Numbered from the stretch's first letter, positions 10,401 to 21,900 are shown. The stretch is DNA of 64,000 nt from Megalobrama amblycephala (GCF_018812025.1 NC_063045.1:54832457-54896456); one strand, 5' to 3'. Notes: generated by a model from the letters alone, not told the origin. Numbers and translations: made by a program.

Positions 10401-11135
10401 TGGACACCTCAATCACATAGCTGACACTTCAGAAATTCTGACTCTGTTCCAGAAACGGACATTCATCCAACACCAGTCCAGTTGTTTTGACAGCTATCTT
10501 CAACTAACCCAGCAGATCAGAAATCTCAACGGTTCTCAAGAAGCCTTCCTTAATTGCCTTGTTCCAAGCTCTCTTTCAGCTTACTTAACTGGCTTAAAAG
10601 TCATGCCACCACAAAAACCTTCTACTAAGCACCAAACTATTTAGCCTCTGCATCCTCTCCATACACTCAAGCTATTTAGAATTAAAGTGTCTGCATGCCT
10701 TTTTTCGGCTTCCTATGATGATCAGAATTTGGCCTACCTCATCTACATTCAATCAGTCTTATCCATCTCTGCATCTCTGACATTTCTATCCGCTCTCAAG
10801 ACACTCTCATATTCACTCTTCGGAGAAGCAAACGGAACAATTAGAAGCATCATCCCCTATATATGTCTTTCATTTAATCTCCGTCCTCAGTCCATTCTAA
10901 CCTTATTCTGAATGTTTTCTCCCAGCATGTTGCTTGAGCATCTCCCAAAGATCTGCTCTTTCTTACTGAAACTGGAAAACCGGCCACAAGATTCTGGTTT
11001 AACAAGCGCTTCTATCAAATCCTCTGTATCACCGGAATATATGCCGAACGCCACTTAATACATTCCTTCTGTACTGGAGATATCTCAGACGAGACAATCC
11101 GAATCTTCACAAGCTTATCGCTCTTACATCAGTAA
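10401..11135 (+). pseudogene. Degenerate tyrosine recombinase (DIRS/Ngaro or Crypton-type)
   Basis: Two pieces read as a phage-integrase-type tyrosine recombinase. An N-terminal part at ~10400-10640 includes YLTGLK, a helix typical of the core-binding domain. The C-terminal part at 10941-11135 reads LFLTETGKPATRFWFNKRFY then HSFCTG and ETIRIF; family members normally have HSFRxG with the catalytic arginine, here Cys. The segment between the box and the expected catalytic Tyr is shortened and ends at a stop (11133-11135). Relic of a retroelement or Crypton; which one cannot be told. Confidence 0.5.
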
Positions 11136-12401
11136 CAATATCAATGACCCTGTCAAGTTGAGATGATGCCCTGACTCTGAGTCTCCCGACCACCAACACT
11201 AGACGCCCGGATCAACCTGATAACTCTTCATCCTCTCCCTATTCCTCTCCCTATTCATCCCTAACCGATTACCATCCCTTTCCCCTTCTTCATCCACTCC
11301 CTATTCATCCCTAAATGATTATCATCCCTTTCCCCTTCCTCTTCATCCTCTCTCTATTCATCCCTTACTTTCTTTAATAAATAATTCTCCAACATTTATG
11401 GTTGTGGTGTGGTCCTTGCTCGTGAACCATAATTAAACTAAACTATACCTGTTCTATCTTCAAGCAGCATTCTCTGGCTCTTTAGGCATTTTATAACAGT
11501 TCCCACACAAACTATACAGCAAATTATAGATTATCATGACGGAACATGCTAATCGATGACTTGAAGATAGTTAACTCCACATCAACTACATAAATTCATC
11601 AAGCAACCATTCAGAAACATTCTGTTGCATTCTACATGTTGTCATTTCTTCTTGAGTCTCTCCATCATTGTCCAACTCTGGTTCGAACACATAAGGCTGA
11701 ACTCCGCTACTGACAGTTTCTGACATTTTCAGTGCATGAGATTGTCCTGTTTTGTTGTTGCCGGTATGCCAGATCATGAGCTCTTAAATCTTTGCCCTCT
11801 TCTTTAAAGGGGGCTGGGAGCACCAGCTCATTTGCATTTAAAGTGACAAACGCAAAAACGTTTTTGCTTACCCCCAAAAAGTACCATATGTATATTTTTC
11901 CACTGTTCGGTTTCCCTGATGTAAACCTTGAGTCTTCCCCTGACCAGTCACTGTAGTTGTTAGTTTATTCCCCAGTAGGTGGAGCACTCCACAGAGACTA
12001 TTCCCTATGTAGTACTTCCCATTGATAAGTCCAAAGGGTGTATTTTCCACATACTCACCTCCCCTTCAGGTAGGATATGGTCTCCGTAGTGTTCCTTTCT
12101 CTGAAGAAGGTGAATTCTTCATAGTGTTGACAGCCAGCTGAGCTTAGCTGTAATTAGACTATCTAAATTACCTTTTTCTATTGCAATGGTGAGTTTCCTT
12201 ATATAAAGAGAGACTTGAGATCACACTTTCTGGCCGTTGGAAGGTTGTGAGGGGGTGAAGTGCACTTGTTATTTGGCATGCTATGCTTGCCAGCAGCTGC
12301 ACTCCTAGAGCTTGTAATGCAGCTAAGGAGTTGTGACATTTAGTATATGGACCCCTTGTGTCAGTTTTTAACACAACGGTGAAACTAACCGACAGAAAGG
12401 C
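11136..12401. other. Intergenic with CT-rich tandem phrase and unclassified repeat text
   Basis: 11225-11370 repeats a ~40-70 bp CT-rich unit (ccctattcatccctaa followed by ccctttcccctt) about three times. An AATAAA lies at 11380-11385, possibly the end of the adjacent recombinase element. 11860-12150 resembles dispersed fish repeat sequence but I could not place it. No gene seen. Confidence 0.4.
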
Positions 12402-12705
12402 AATGTCTCGATTACTATTGTAACCCTCATTCCCTGATGGAGGGAACGGAGATGTTGTGTCCCACTGAACAACTCTGAACTGCCACTGACTTGCTCAAGA
12501 GAATAAATGAAGCACGCTGGACCTCATTTATACCCGGATGTCCGGGAAGTGGCCACACATGCAAATTTCACTTGACAATTCCATTGGCCTTAAATATGTC
12601 AGAGGTGATTGGGTCTCTCAAGAGTGTCCCCTTTTGTCGGTTTTTGACACAACGGCTCCATTCCTTCCATCAGGGAACGAGGGTTACAACAGTAACTGAG
12701 ACATT
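12402..12705. mobile_element. MITE with long terminal inverted repeats
   Basis: Left end AATGTCTCGATTACTATTGT and right end, in inverse orientation, AATGTCTCAGTTACTGTTGT. The inverted similarity continues through the CCCTGATGGA motif for ~60 bp, including an inner GACACAA pair. Length 304 bp with no coding capacity. Superfamily not determined. Confidence 0.75.
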
Positions 12706-13944
12706 TTATAATTTAATAACTTAATACAGCAATCATATGTTAATATAATCCCAATAATCATAAAAAATCATCCATAAAATGATGTTTAGTAGTTCCAGAT
12801 TGGCATTAATTTATTCATGCCCATTTTCATGAAATGAATTTAAATAAATCATAACAAAACTTTTCAACAAACGTGAAAAGTTACATTATGATATTTTCAT
12901 AGTGTTTCATAGGCTTCACTGTTAATTCTTCTGTGTGTAGTGCTATCCATATCCTACATGAATTTTGAATGAATTTGAAATTGCTACAAATGTTTTAGGC
13001 ACATCTAACACTATGGTAATACATTTAAGCCCTTGGGAAAAAGAGAGACAAAGTTAGCAGTTTTTCTGGATTTACTATTTGTATGTATGTGTTTGAGTAA
13101 AATTAACATTTTTGTTGTATGAACTGGCAACATTTCTTCCAAATTTCAAGTAAATACACCAAGGAAATGCAAGGAAAACAAGTTTACATTCATTTTTAAA
13201 CAACACAATATATATATATTTTTTAACTTAAGAATAGTTAAGAAATCAAAATTTGGTGGAATAACCTGATTGCCAATCAGAGCTTTCATCCATCATCAGT
13301 CTTTCACATACATATAAATATTAAATCCAGAGAAACTGCTAATTTTCGGTCTCTTAATTTTCTCCAGGGCTGTAGTTCTATATCAGTGGTTCCCAACCCT
13401 GATCCTGGAGTACCCCCAACACTGCACATTCTGGATGTCTCTCTTATCTGACACACCCATATATCTGAGGTCTTGGAGTTAGGGGTTTAATCAGGTTGAA
13501 TCAGGTGCTTGATTAGAGAGAGATCTAATTGTGCAGAGCTAGGCTACTCCAGTACCAGGATTGGGAACCACTCTTCTATATGACTGTCATTGTGTTTTTC
13601 ATGTATAACACAGATGAAAGTTATTAAGAATAAAGTACATACTATCTACCTTTTCATTATTCCAGTATACTGAGGATTTGTGCTGTTTACTCAGTTTACT
13701 TAATCATCTAATGCAACACAGTTCATGGACATTTTGTCAAAGTGTGTGTGTGTGTGTGTGTGTAAAGAAGTTGAGTTAAATGTTAAATTCTGTCAATATC
13801 TGCATTTGAGATTTAACAGCAAACATACATAATTTAATGAGCTATATACTATTAAGGAACATGTTTTGAAAATTACAAAGATGAATCATACAATGATAAT
13901 TATACATACTTTTATGAATGACAGCTTTACCAGTTTAATTACAA
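12706..13944 (-). other. TAAR 3' flank block with MITE and (GT)n
   Basis: 12.69-13.03 kb is homologous to 17.09-17.50 and 31.73-32.15 kb (shared phrases aacttaatacagcaatca, aaaaaatcat and ttcatgaaat). 13582-13920 is the conserved TAAR 3' flank seen at 1.8, 24.6 and 40.1 kb. A GT microsatellite lies at 13742-13763. No gene besides the TAAR that follows. Confidence 0.55.
13384..13573. mobile_element. hAT-type MITE, 8-bp target duplication
   Basis: 190 bp element with ends CAGTGGTTCCCAACCCTG and inverse TTGGGAACCACT. It is flanked on both sides by TTCTATAT (13376-13383 and 13574-13581), an 8-bp target-site duplication as expected for hAT transposition. Deleted copies of the same insertion lie at 17514-17623 and 32157-32266, in the same position relative to the TAAR 3' flank. 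Confidence 0.85.
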
Positions 13945-14946
13945 TTAATATTCTGTAAAAATATTGACCAGAGAAGATGCTGGCTGAAATATTTTCAGGG
14001 TTAGGATGTGTTTAACTGTCTTTTTAAACCAGGGGTAAAATAAAGCATAGACCAGAGGATTCAGACCTGAGTTTGTGTACACAACCCATGCCAAAACATT
14101 TATGGTTGTAGAAGAGGTTACTGACATAGAACAGATATAGTATGGAATAAAGCAAAGCAGATAAACTGTCACAATGATTCCTAATGTCAGAGCAGCTTTA
14201 CTCTCAGATTTCCTCCTCACTGAACCATCAATTCCATGTTTTCCAGTCTTTACCACAGAGTTTATAACTTTCACTTGCTGATGTGCAACATAGAATATCC
14301 TCAAGTATAAAGTTATGATCAGGGTACAAGGAAAAATAAAAGACATGAACAGATCAGTGACTTTCCAGGCAAAACCCATCATAACAGAACACTCTCCATA
14401 ACACATGTCTGTTCTGACTGAAGTGTCTAAATATCCATTAATAATTACAAGGGTAGTGTTATAAGTTGAGAAGCAAATCCAGCTCAGACAGATGCTCATT
14501 AAAGTTCTAGTTGTGGTTATTTTCTGTGGGTACAGTAAAGGGTGACACACAGCCACATAACGATCAACAGCAATTAAAACTAAATTACTGAAAGATGCTG
14601 AGAAGAGAAATCCAAGGATTATAAAATACAGTTTACAGAAAGTGTCTCCAAAGTACCAACACGTCTCAATGAGCCTGGAGCCCTCTATGGGTATCACAAT
14701 AAGTCCCATAAGCAGGTCGGAAACTGCCAGAGAGAGAATAATCAGGTTTGTTGAAGTGTGAAGCTTCTTGAAGTGAGAGATGGAGATGATCACCAGCAGG
14801 TTCAGAAACACAGTCCATGCTGACAGCAATAACACAAACGCATACATGACATAGTATTCATATCTAGAGCGAATTCCCTTGAAACATGATGAGTTGATGG
14901 CAGGAAAGCAGTATTGAGTCTCATGATCCTCTGTCTCATAGGCCAT
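13945..14946 (-). CDS. taar: Trace amine-associated receptor (TAAR), intact
   Basis: 333-residue single-exon GPCR with the shared N-terminus (MAYETEDHETQYCFP), glycosylation site NSS, seven membrane segments, DRY (128-130) and the TAAR TM7 fingerprint NSGLNPLVYALFYPWF. TM3 Cys104 is followed at position 3.32 by Leu111, so the classical amine Asp is missing; Asp198 is at 5.42. The TM6 toggle Trp (6.48) is Phe266 (CFIP), unusual for class A receptors. ICL3 (VVKTGKHGIDGS) differs from the other copies. Likely an odorant amine receptor of olfactory neurons; ligand unknown. ATG chosen by alignment with the paralogues and the conserved upstream block. Confidence 0.95.
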   Translation of the reverse strand: MAYETEDHETQYCFPAINSSCFKGIRSRYEYYVMYAFVLLLSAWTVFLNLLVIISISHFKKLHTSTNLIILSLAVSDLLMGLIVIPIEGSRLIETCWYFGDTFCKLYFIILGFLFSASFSNLVLIAVDRYVAVCHPLLYPQKITTTRTLMSICLSWICFSTYNTTLVIINGYLDTSVRTDMCYGECSVMMGFAWKVTDLFMSFIFPCTLIITLYLRIFYVAHQQVKVINSVVKTGKHGIDGSVRRKSESKAALTLGIIVTVYLLCFIPYYICSMSVTSSTTINVLAWVVYTNSGLNPLVYALFYPWFKKTVKHILTLKIFQPASSLVNIFTEY

Positions 14947-15065
14947 GAGTGAGTCTCCTCCTGTTAGGAGTTTGTTCTACTCTCCTTTAAATTTATACAG
15001 TGTCTGGGTCAGACGGACCAACCCATCTACCGCCCACTCTGATGTAACCTACAAATAAAAATGTC
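14947..15065 (-). promoter_or_regulatory. Conserved TAAR 5' block with TATA-like box
   Basis: Minus-strand TATAAAT at 14991-14997, ~45 bp from the ATG, then the conserved stretch to ~15050. Relative to the other copies ~10 bp between the ATG and the box are missing and the box is followed by TTAAAGGAG. An orphan near-identical copy lies at 27870-27955 without a gene. Confidence 0.5.
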
Positions 15066-15791
15066 TTTTTAAAAATGTATTTATATTTATCTTATTTCTT
15101 TTCTTGTAAACATAAACACTAAAAATTGCACTGAAATGTAGTTCATTTCTTCAGTCCAAATTAGGATTCTCTGTAGTCCACACAACTCTGCGCTATAGTT
15201 CAAGTCTTCTAAAGCACTATAACAGTTTTGCATGATATGTCCAGATCAGACCAATTTGCAAACAAATCATTCAGATCATTTCAATGAAAACCCCTGACTT
15301 AAAACAATGATTAATCATGAATGGAACATCTGTACTGCTCTCATGAAATTCACATAAAGCCATCATATAGCACAAAGTAGACCACTTGCATGATACTGTT
15401 ATGGTGCTTTATTCTGCTTTTTTCTTTTAGTCTTTTTTTTTTCGTGATTGCATGGAAAACACTCTCCTATTTTATTCTATTTTATTTTGAGAAACAGTAA
15501 TCAAGACCTGGGTGTCTTTTTTTCTGGTAAAAACATCATAAGATTTAACAGATCCGAACAAACACACTCCTGAATTAGTGATAATTTTGGTCACTGTCAC
15601 ATGTCTGACTATGGATATGTTGTCAGTTTCTTTTTTTTCAGTATATTTATATTAAACAGGAAAATAATTCTCAACTCTCATAATGGACTTTGCAAATGAC
15701 ACTGTGGGTGGGCCCTAGTCACATGGTTTGATCTGTCATATACAGTGATAATTGTTGTGATTTATTTTCTGCATGTATTATTGCTTTGGAG

Positions 15792-15847
15792 ATTCATTCA
15801 TTCATTCATTCATTCATTCATTAAGTGTGTGAAATGCTGTAAACACA

Positions 15848-15925
<78 letters not shown>
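15792..15925. repeat. (ATTC)n and (CA)n microsatellites
   Basis: ATTC tetranucleotide run at 15792-15822, then after aagtgtgtgaaatgctgtaa an almost pure CA run at 15845-15925 (~40 units). In duplicon copy 2 (29.15-29.20 kb) both are much shorter. Confidence 0.95.
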
Positions 15926-15931
<6 letters not shown>

Positions 15932-16906
15932 AATCATCATTCAGGCTGGGATCCATTTGCATGCTTTATTAAACAAGATCGTAGTCGTACAGGCAGAGTA
16001 GATCAGGGGCAGACAGATATGATACAGGGCAGGCAGAATCGTAAACAGAGGACAGGCAATGGTCAGGGCTGGCAGATAACACTCACAGGTCAGGGATAGG
16101 CAGCAGAGGTTCGTCAACGATAAGCAACAGGTTCAGCAACAGGTGATCAGTCAGACAGAAGAATAAGAATAATAAAATAAATGCTGACATATTCAGATGG
16201 TCGTTATAAACAGGCCACAGACAGTGTTGTCAAACTACAAACATTTCAACAAGTTTTCTAGCCCTCCATGAGCATTACAGGCCTGTCAGGATTCATGTGC
16301 ATTGAAGGTCAAACCACCACTAAAAGATGACAGTTTATACTCATGTATACTGAATGTTCATTAGATTGTGCTTTATGAAAAAATACATCTAAAATAAATC
16401 CACCCAGCCCACCCCCTACAAAAGTCATGAATAATCTGAGTGTGCTATTTGGGGTTTAAGAATATTGCTTCATTAAAAAATAACGTTCATCAAAATTGGA
16501 ATCAATTAAAATCGAGAAATTTATATTTTGCTTGGTTCATTATAAAAATTTATATCAGGATTTTAACCCGGCCCCCATGCATACTTTAAAAATTACACCA
16601 CTAGACTTAGGAAGAAGTGATAGAACTTCTAAGAATAAATAAACAAATAGATAAATAAGTAGATACATGATGCCCCTGATCATTAGACCCTGCAACCCAT
16701 TTGCTGGATTTAACACACCCTCACAGGAAATGGAAAAATTCGGACTTGGCTCATTCTACTTTAACAGCACTTAATTCACCAAGCGCCATAGATATATACG
16801 GACGACCTAATAAAGGATTGTTTTATTTAAAGGGAAGATCACATATCAATAAGTAACTAATGAATAAGTAGCTGAATTATCATTGTGGTAATTCGTTAAG
16901 TACACT
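15926..16906. other. Duplicon intergenic sequence
   Basis: 15926-16160 is rich in the short word GGCAG and recurs at 29201-29410. The remainder matches 29.69-30.34 and 31.31-31.54 kb. The imperfect GATA/AATA stub at ~16633-16671 corresponds to the point where copy 2 holds a ~960 bp GATA array. No gene. Confidence 0.6.
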
Positions 16907-17770
16907 TGTGCATGGGAGCATTTCTGTTGTGATGTGGCTTGATTCCACTGTGTTCTTATGTTTTCTTTTTAAATGTCATTGTGTTGCGCACTATTGGGCC
17001 TCCATACAAAAGAAGAAAGGGCAAACACACACCAGACTGATGCAACATCTGCACAACAGCTGCTTTCTACTACAGGGTCACCGTTTTCATTATTTCATAA
17101 CTTAATACAGCAATCAGTCCATTCACTAAACTGTTCCAAAAGTCATATGAAAGTGTGTAAGCTGCCAAATCTAACTGGATAATTAAAGCAGTTTAATATA
17201 ATCCTTGTTCGGATCATAAAAAATCATCTTGCATAAGGCAATGTTTAGTAGTTAATTAATTTATTCACATTAATTTATTCACTCCCATTTTCATGAAATA
17301 ACATAAAAATGACATCAACTTACTTGAAAAGTTACATTAGATATTTCATATTTTTATTGTTAGGGTTCACTTTTAATTATTTTGTGTGTAGCTGCAACCT
17401 TTAAATGCAACTGGATGAACTGGATGAGTTGCTTATACTTAGTGTCAGTTGTTTAACTCTACGAGGCACATCTAAACCAGTATAATACATTTGACCTTTA
17501 CACATAGTTCTATACCAATGTCTCCCAACCCTGGTCCTGGAGTACCCCCAACACTGATTTAATTAGAGAGACATCTGTGCAGAGCTGGGCTACTCCAGGA
17601 ACAGGGTTGGGAACCACTCTTCTGTATGAGTGTCCTCTTTTTGTCATTGTGTATTTAATCTATGATAACACAGATGCAGCATCACTGGTGAAAGTGATAA
17701 GAATTCTGACTGATTTGATGCTGTTGCATGCAAAAGTTCATGCATTTTCAAGGTCAAGGTAGTATTTATT
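16907..17770. other. Orphan TAAR 3' flank (gene lost)
   Basis: 17085-17500 matches 12.7-13.03 kb and 17630-17700 matches the conserved TAAR 3' flank (tgtcctctttttgtcattgtg). A shortened copy of the CAGTGGTTCCC MITE sits at 17514-17623 exactly as at 13384. A TAAR gene would be expected next, but no receptor sequence follows, so this appears to be the flank of a deleted TAAR. The short open frames here are not genes. Confidence 0.55.
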
Positions 17771-17909
17771 GTCTCTTTTTGGATAAGAGAACTGCTGCAA
17801 CATCAACATACAACACATATAACATACAATATTAACAACCAACATAATCCTATAATCCAGCATAATAAAACTGTGATGTTATGCCCGATAACAACTTTGG
17901 TTCTGGTAC

Positions 17910-19138
17910 TGGTGGCAGACTGGGCAGTTCTAGAGAGTGCACCGGGCCAGTGAGATGAACGCTATGTTTGTGCGCACTTAATAAATAATCAGAAATCACA
18001 GCAAGTCTTTGTCCCATGGCATTTATAACATAACAAAAACAATACCATTATAAAATAATAAAGTACTTAAGAGAAGACCATACAACACAACCCTCAATTG
18101 CCTATTGTACCAGCTATTGCAATTATTTAAACATCCTGCTGCAGTTGCTCATTAATTAATTTAACAGACAAAGGGACAAAAAGTATTGGTATCGCTTATT
18201 CCCGCATAGTGGAACCCTGTATCTCCCACCAGAGTTCATCAGTGTTAATGGCTTAACATGGTCGACATTGCAGAAAATGCCAAGAACCTTTTGACTAAAA
18301 TGTTTATTAGTTTCAGTGACATGTATTCATTCACTGTAATTTAGTTTTTATTTAATTTTACTCAACAAACTCTCTGTTTAGTCTGTTTTTGGAAAGGTTA
18401 CAACTTTGGTGTTCAACGTATTGTTTCAGAAGTGCAAACAATTAAATATATTGAAATTTCAACTTCATTTGTTTGGTTTTATATTGTTTAAGTTAGCTTT
18501 AAGAAAATAAATATGATTATTTGTAAAAGAAAATTGTATTATTTAAAAATTATTTTAAAAAGAGGTAAATTATTTTTTTAAATTCAGGTAAATTAATTTT
18601 AAATTCATTTACAATTTTAATTTAAAATTGATTCAGATTCAGTTAGATGGTCAGTTTACACCCAGATGGTGCAACTTTTTTAGAACCCTTTGTCATAGAT
18701 GTATTCTGATCATTTAAAATGATGGGAAACATCCTAAAATTACTGAAAATATGTCTTATTTTACCCCACTCTCCCCTATTGGCCGATGCGCTATCTCATA
18801 CTTTTGATGTGATCGAGTAATTTTTGTTGTTTCTATGCTGTCTACTTTTCCTTTGCTCTACTATTCTCTCCATTACTTTACATTGCTTTCAGAATCCGGA
18901 TTGATGTGGATTAAGATGACGTGGATGTGGGTGATGCGCAGCTAATATGTCAGAGCTTTTATCTGGTTCCTTTTGAGAAACGAAAATGCTTGACAATGGC
19001 ATAGCTCAGAATTCATTTTCTAGTGGGGCCTCACTGTGCATGTTAGTAAAAAAAAATCAGATGGTACATATAGGTTTTGTACAGACTATCAAAAGTTAAA
19101 TGAAATAAAGAGAAGTTGGATCTCTTGAAAAGTTACTG
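17910..19138. other. 1.2 kb segment absent from duplicon copy 2
   Basis: Bounded by direct repeats TACTGG (around 17903 and 19126). In copy 2 the flanks join directly through a single TACTGG at ~32553. The segment is AT-rich and contains a Ty3/gypsy RT scrap at 18995-19110. Either an insertion in copy 1 or a deletion in copy 2 through the short repeat. Confidence 0.6.
18995..19110 (+). pseudogene. Ty3/gypsy reverse-transcriptase scrap
   Basis: Translation reads GIAQNSFSSGASLCMLV then KSDGTYRFCTDYQKLN, the start of the RT fingers in gypsy elements (normally with a WASP-like motif and FCxDYR). One frame change across an A-run separates the two parts. About 38 codons only. Confidence 0.55.
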
Positions 19139-20015
19139 GAAAGTGACATTAACAACATGTGCCCAAGAAGTAACCGCTTTTATTATACCATCAGGGTTCT
19201 AATTTAGAGTGGTTCTTTTATTATTATTATTATTATTTTCTGTGTGTGTGTGTGTTATGATTTTGGATTTTTTTCAAAGAAGGGATGTGATGTCCCAGCC
19301 TAGGCTTTGTGTGTGCTTGTGGCTTATGGTGTATTATAATTGTTGCATCTGGTCTTCCATTTTGTTGCAGTTATATTATTTTATTATTATTATTATTATT
19401 TTCTGCTGATGCCCTCTAAGGCACATAGTGTCAACTTCGACCATTGGGTGGTGCATATCCCTTTTTGTTGTTACACAGCAGAAAAAGGAAGGAAACAGTA
19501 GGAAACAGTGCTGGTAGAATGCGTGTAGTGAAGTTGCCACTCAGGATTGGTCACTTTTTCTTTGAAGCTTTTGATTTGTCAAACAAGCAATGACAAGTGT
19601 CTCATTTTCTCCTGATAACAGACAGAAATAAATCATCTGAGAAATCAGTTACAGTAAACTCTGAAGACCAATTATAGTCATTATAGTTTGCTGTTGAGTA
19701 AATGTGCACCTGAGTGTGCTGTTAACACCTGTGCTGAATGCACAAACGATCTATTCATTAGAGGTGTGAAATGCACTGATGCAATAGCTGCTGCTCATTA
19801 TTCAGGGGCCTTTCTCTCTGTGGTCACATGGGTTGGTCTGTCATATACAGTGACTTGTCTTTGTTCAGTTTGTTTACTCTTACTGATGTCAGAAAATATC
19901 AATGATGTGAAAACTCAGAGGACCATTTACAATTGTTATGATTTATTTTCTGCATGTATTATTGCTTTGGAGATTATCCTCCACTGAACCGTTCATTAAA
20001 GGTGTGAAATACTAT

Positions 20016-20018
<3 letters not shown>

Positions 20019-20061
<43 letters not shown>
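20019..20061. repeat. (CA)n microsatellite
   Basis: About 21 CA units. Its counterpart in the duplicon at 36017-36074 is longer and interrupted by CGCACGTGTA. Confidence 0.95.
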
Positions 20062-20065
<4 letters not shown>

Positions 20066-20352
20066 GTGATGCAATAACTCAGATGATCAAAATAAATGCT
20101 GACATATTCAGATGGTCATTATAAACAGGCCACAGACAGTGTTGCCACACTACAAAAATTTCAATCCGTTTTTTGGCCCTCCACGAGCATTACAGGCCTG
20201 TCAGGATTCATGTGTAGTGAATCTCAAACCACCACTAAAAGATGAGTTTATTATGAGTCACTATTTTCTTCAGGATTATTATGGAATCAGAAAAGAAAAG
20301 TCAAATTATGTCATTTTGTTTAATCAAAGAAATATTTAGTATATTATTTAGT

Positions 20353-20773
20353 ATTTAAAGGTTTATATTACAACACAGTATTGTGGGGAAAAGTGGATTT
20401 GGTCTGTAACTACCAAACATTCAGTGCTGACCAGGCTGATCACAGTGCGGTCATATACATACTGACACCAAACACACTGAAAAAACATGAAGTATATATA
20501 CACAACTGACAATCAACATGTCTGAATGTTAAAACATATCTCAGCCATATAAAAAATAAGGCCATGATAAGAACACATGTTATGGTAAGTACTGGCTATT
20601 TATGACATACAGTAACAGCATAAAAGTAGCTTGTTCATGATCATTTAAATGTAAACATCTTTAAAAAAATCATATTAATGTGCTAATGGCAATTAAGACA
20701 AAAGAACTGTACATTAGTTTGTGCTTTAGCACTTCAAAAATACATTCCCCAGCACACCCCTCTATAAACGTCA
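20353..20773 (-). other. TAAR 3' flank
   Basis: Intergenic sequence 3' of the TAAR at 20774-21787. The counterpart is deleted in duplicon copy 2, where 20352-like sequence joins TAAR coding sequence directly at ~36362. No other feature seen. Confidence 0.4.
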
Positions 20774-21787
20774 TTAATTTTCTGCTAAAACGTCCATCAG
20801 AGAGGATGCTGGCTCTAAAATTTTAAGAGTTAAGATGTGTTTAACTGATATTTTAAACCAGCGGTAAAATAAAGCATAGATAAGAGGATTCATTCCTGAG
20901 TTAGCATACAAAGTCCATGCTAGAAATGTCATAGTGTCATAAGAGATTTCTTTAGCAGTAATAACAGCTGTTATATACAATATATAGAATGGAATAAAGC
21001 ACAGCAGATAAACTGTCACAAGGATTCCTAATGTCAGAGCAGCTTTACTCTCAGATTTCCTCCTCACTGAACCTTCTATTTCATGTTTTCCAGCCTTCAG
21101 AGAGTTTATAACTTTCACTTGCTGGTGTACAACATAAAATATCCTCAAATATAAAGATATGATCACAGTGCAAGGAATAAGGAAAGTTATGAACAGATCC
21201 ATGATCCTCAATGAAAAAGAAACTTTTAAATAGCACCCTCCATAGCACTCGTCAGTCTGGGCTGTGTCAAGATATCTGGTATTAATTACAAAGGCAAAAT
21301 TGCCACTGAAGCAGAAAATCCAGCAGAAACAGATGCCCATAAAAGTTTTAGACATTGTTATTTTCTGTGGGTACAGTAAAGGGTGACACACAGCCACATA
21401 ACGATCAACAGCTATTAAAACTAAATTACCAAGAGACACAGAAAGAAGCAGTCCTAAGATAACTAAAAAAACACCACAAAAAGTGTGTCCAAAGTACCAA
21501 CACGTCTCAATCAAATTTATGGCATCCACAGGCATGACAATAAGTCCAATAAGCAGGTCGGAAACAGCTAGAGAGAGAATGATCAGGTTGGTTGGAGTGT
21601 GAAGCTTCTTGAAGTGAGAGATGGAGATGATCACCAACAGGTTCACAAACACGGTCCATATTGACAACAACAATAAACACACATACATGATATTGTATTC
21701 ATGTCTGGAGCGTTTTCCCTTGATACATGATGAGTTGATGGCAGGAAAGCAGTATTGAGTCTCATGATCCTCTGTCTCGTAGGCCAT
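20774..21787 (-). CDS. taar: Trace amine-associated receptor (TAAR), intact
   Basis: 337 residues, the longest copy; the extra residues lie in the TM6-TM7 loop (ITAKEISYDTMTF). It has the standard N-terminus, DRY (128-130) and TM7 fingerprint NSGMNPLIYALFYRWF. Position 3.32 is Leu111 and 5.42 is Asp197, the non-classical amine pattern. TM6 toggle position 6.48 is Phe264 (CFIPFY), as in 13945-14946 and the pseudogene at 36362. TM4, ECL2 and the C-terminus (EPASSLMDVLAEN) diverge most from the siblings, so this may be a distinct subfamily. The ATG is set by the paralogue alignment; the -60 box is CATAAAT rather than TATAAAT. Confidence 0.95.
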   Translation of the reverse strand: MAYETEDHETQYCFPAINSSCIKGKRSRHEYNIMYVCLLLLSIWTVFVNLLVIISISHFKKLHTPTNLIILSLAVSDLLIGLIVMPVDAINLIETCWYFGHTFCGVFLVILGLLLSVSLGNLVLIAVDRYVAVCHPLLYPQKITMSKTFMGICFCWIFCFSGNFAFVINTRYLDTAQTDECYGGCYLKVSFSLRIMDLFITFLIPCTVIISLYLRIFYVVHQQVKVINSLKAGKHEIEGSVRRKSESKAALTLGILVTVYLLCFIPFYILYITAVITAKEISYDTMTFLAWTLYANSGMNPLIYALFYRWFKISVKHILTLKILEPASSLMDVLAEN

Positions 21788-21900
21788 GAGTGAGTCTCCT
21801 CCTGTTAGGAGTTTGTTCTGCTCTCATTACGGTCCTTTCATTTATGCAGTGTCTGAATAAGACTGACCAACCCATCTACCGCCCACATTGATGATAATGC
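21788..21900 (-). promoter_or_regulatory. Conserved TAAR 5' block, variant TATA-like box
   Basis: Same block as in the other TAARs, but the box at 21840-21846 reads CATAAAT on the minus strand. The gene at 24803 has the same variant. Confidence 0.45.

Larger units (their letters stand above)
14980..20352. repeat. Segmental duplicon, copy 1
   Basis: This interval is matched in order by 27870-36362: 14980-15740 with 27870-29000, 15745-16620 with 29110-30340, 16670-17905 with 31312-32560, 19130-19390 with 32555-32815, and 19390-20352 with 34965-36362. Copy 1 has ~1.2 kb (17.91-19.14 kb) that copy 2 lacks. It lacks the GATA array and the 32.8-34.96 kb repeat. A block duplication inside the TAAR array is the simplest reading. 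Confidence 0.85.

Noticed and set aside
10180..10644. 154-codon open frame as a host gene
   Set aside because: It spans two different repeats (a DNA-transposon end and a recombinase relic) and has no coherent domain.
16908..17182. Two 65-69-codon frames conserved between duplicons (also 31553-31827)
   Set aside because: Conservation reflects the recent duplication of the whole segment; the frames overlap each other in different phases and show no domain or start signal.
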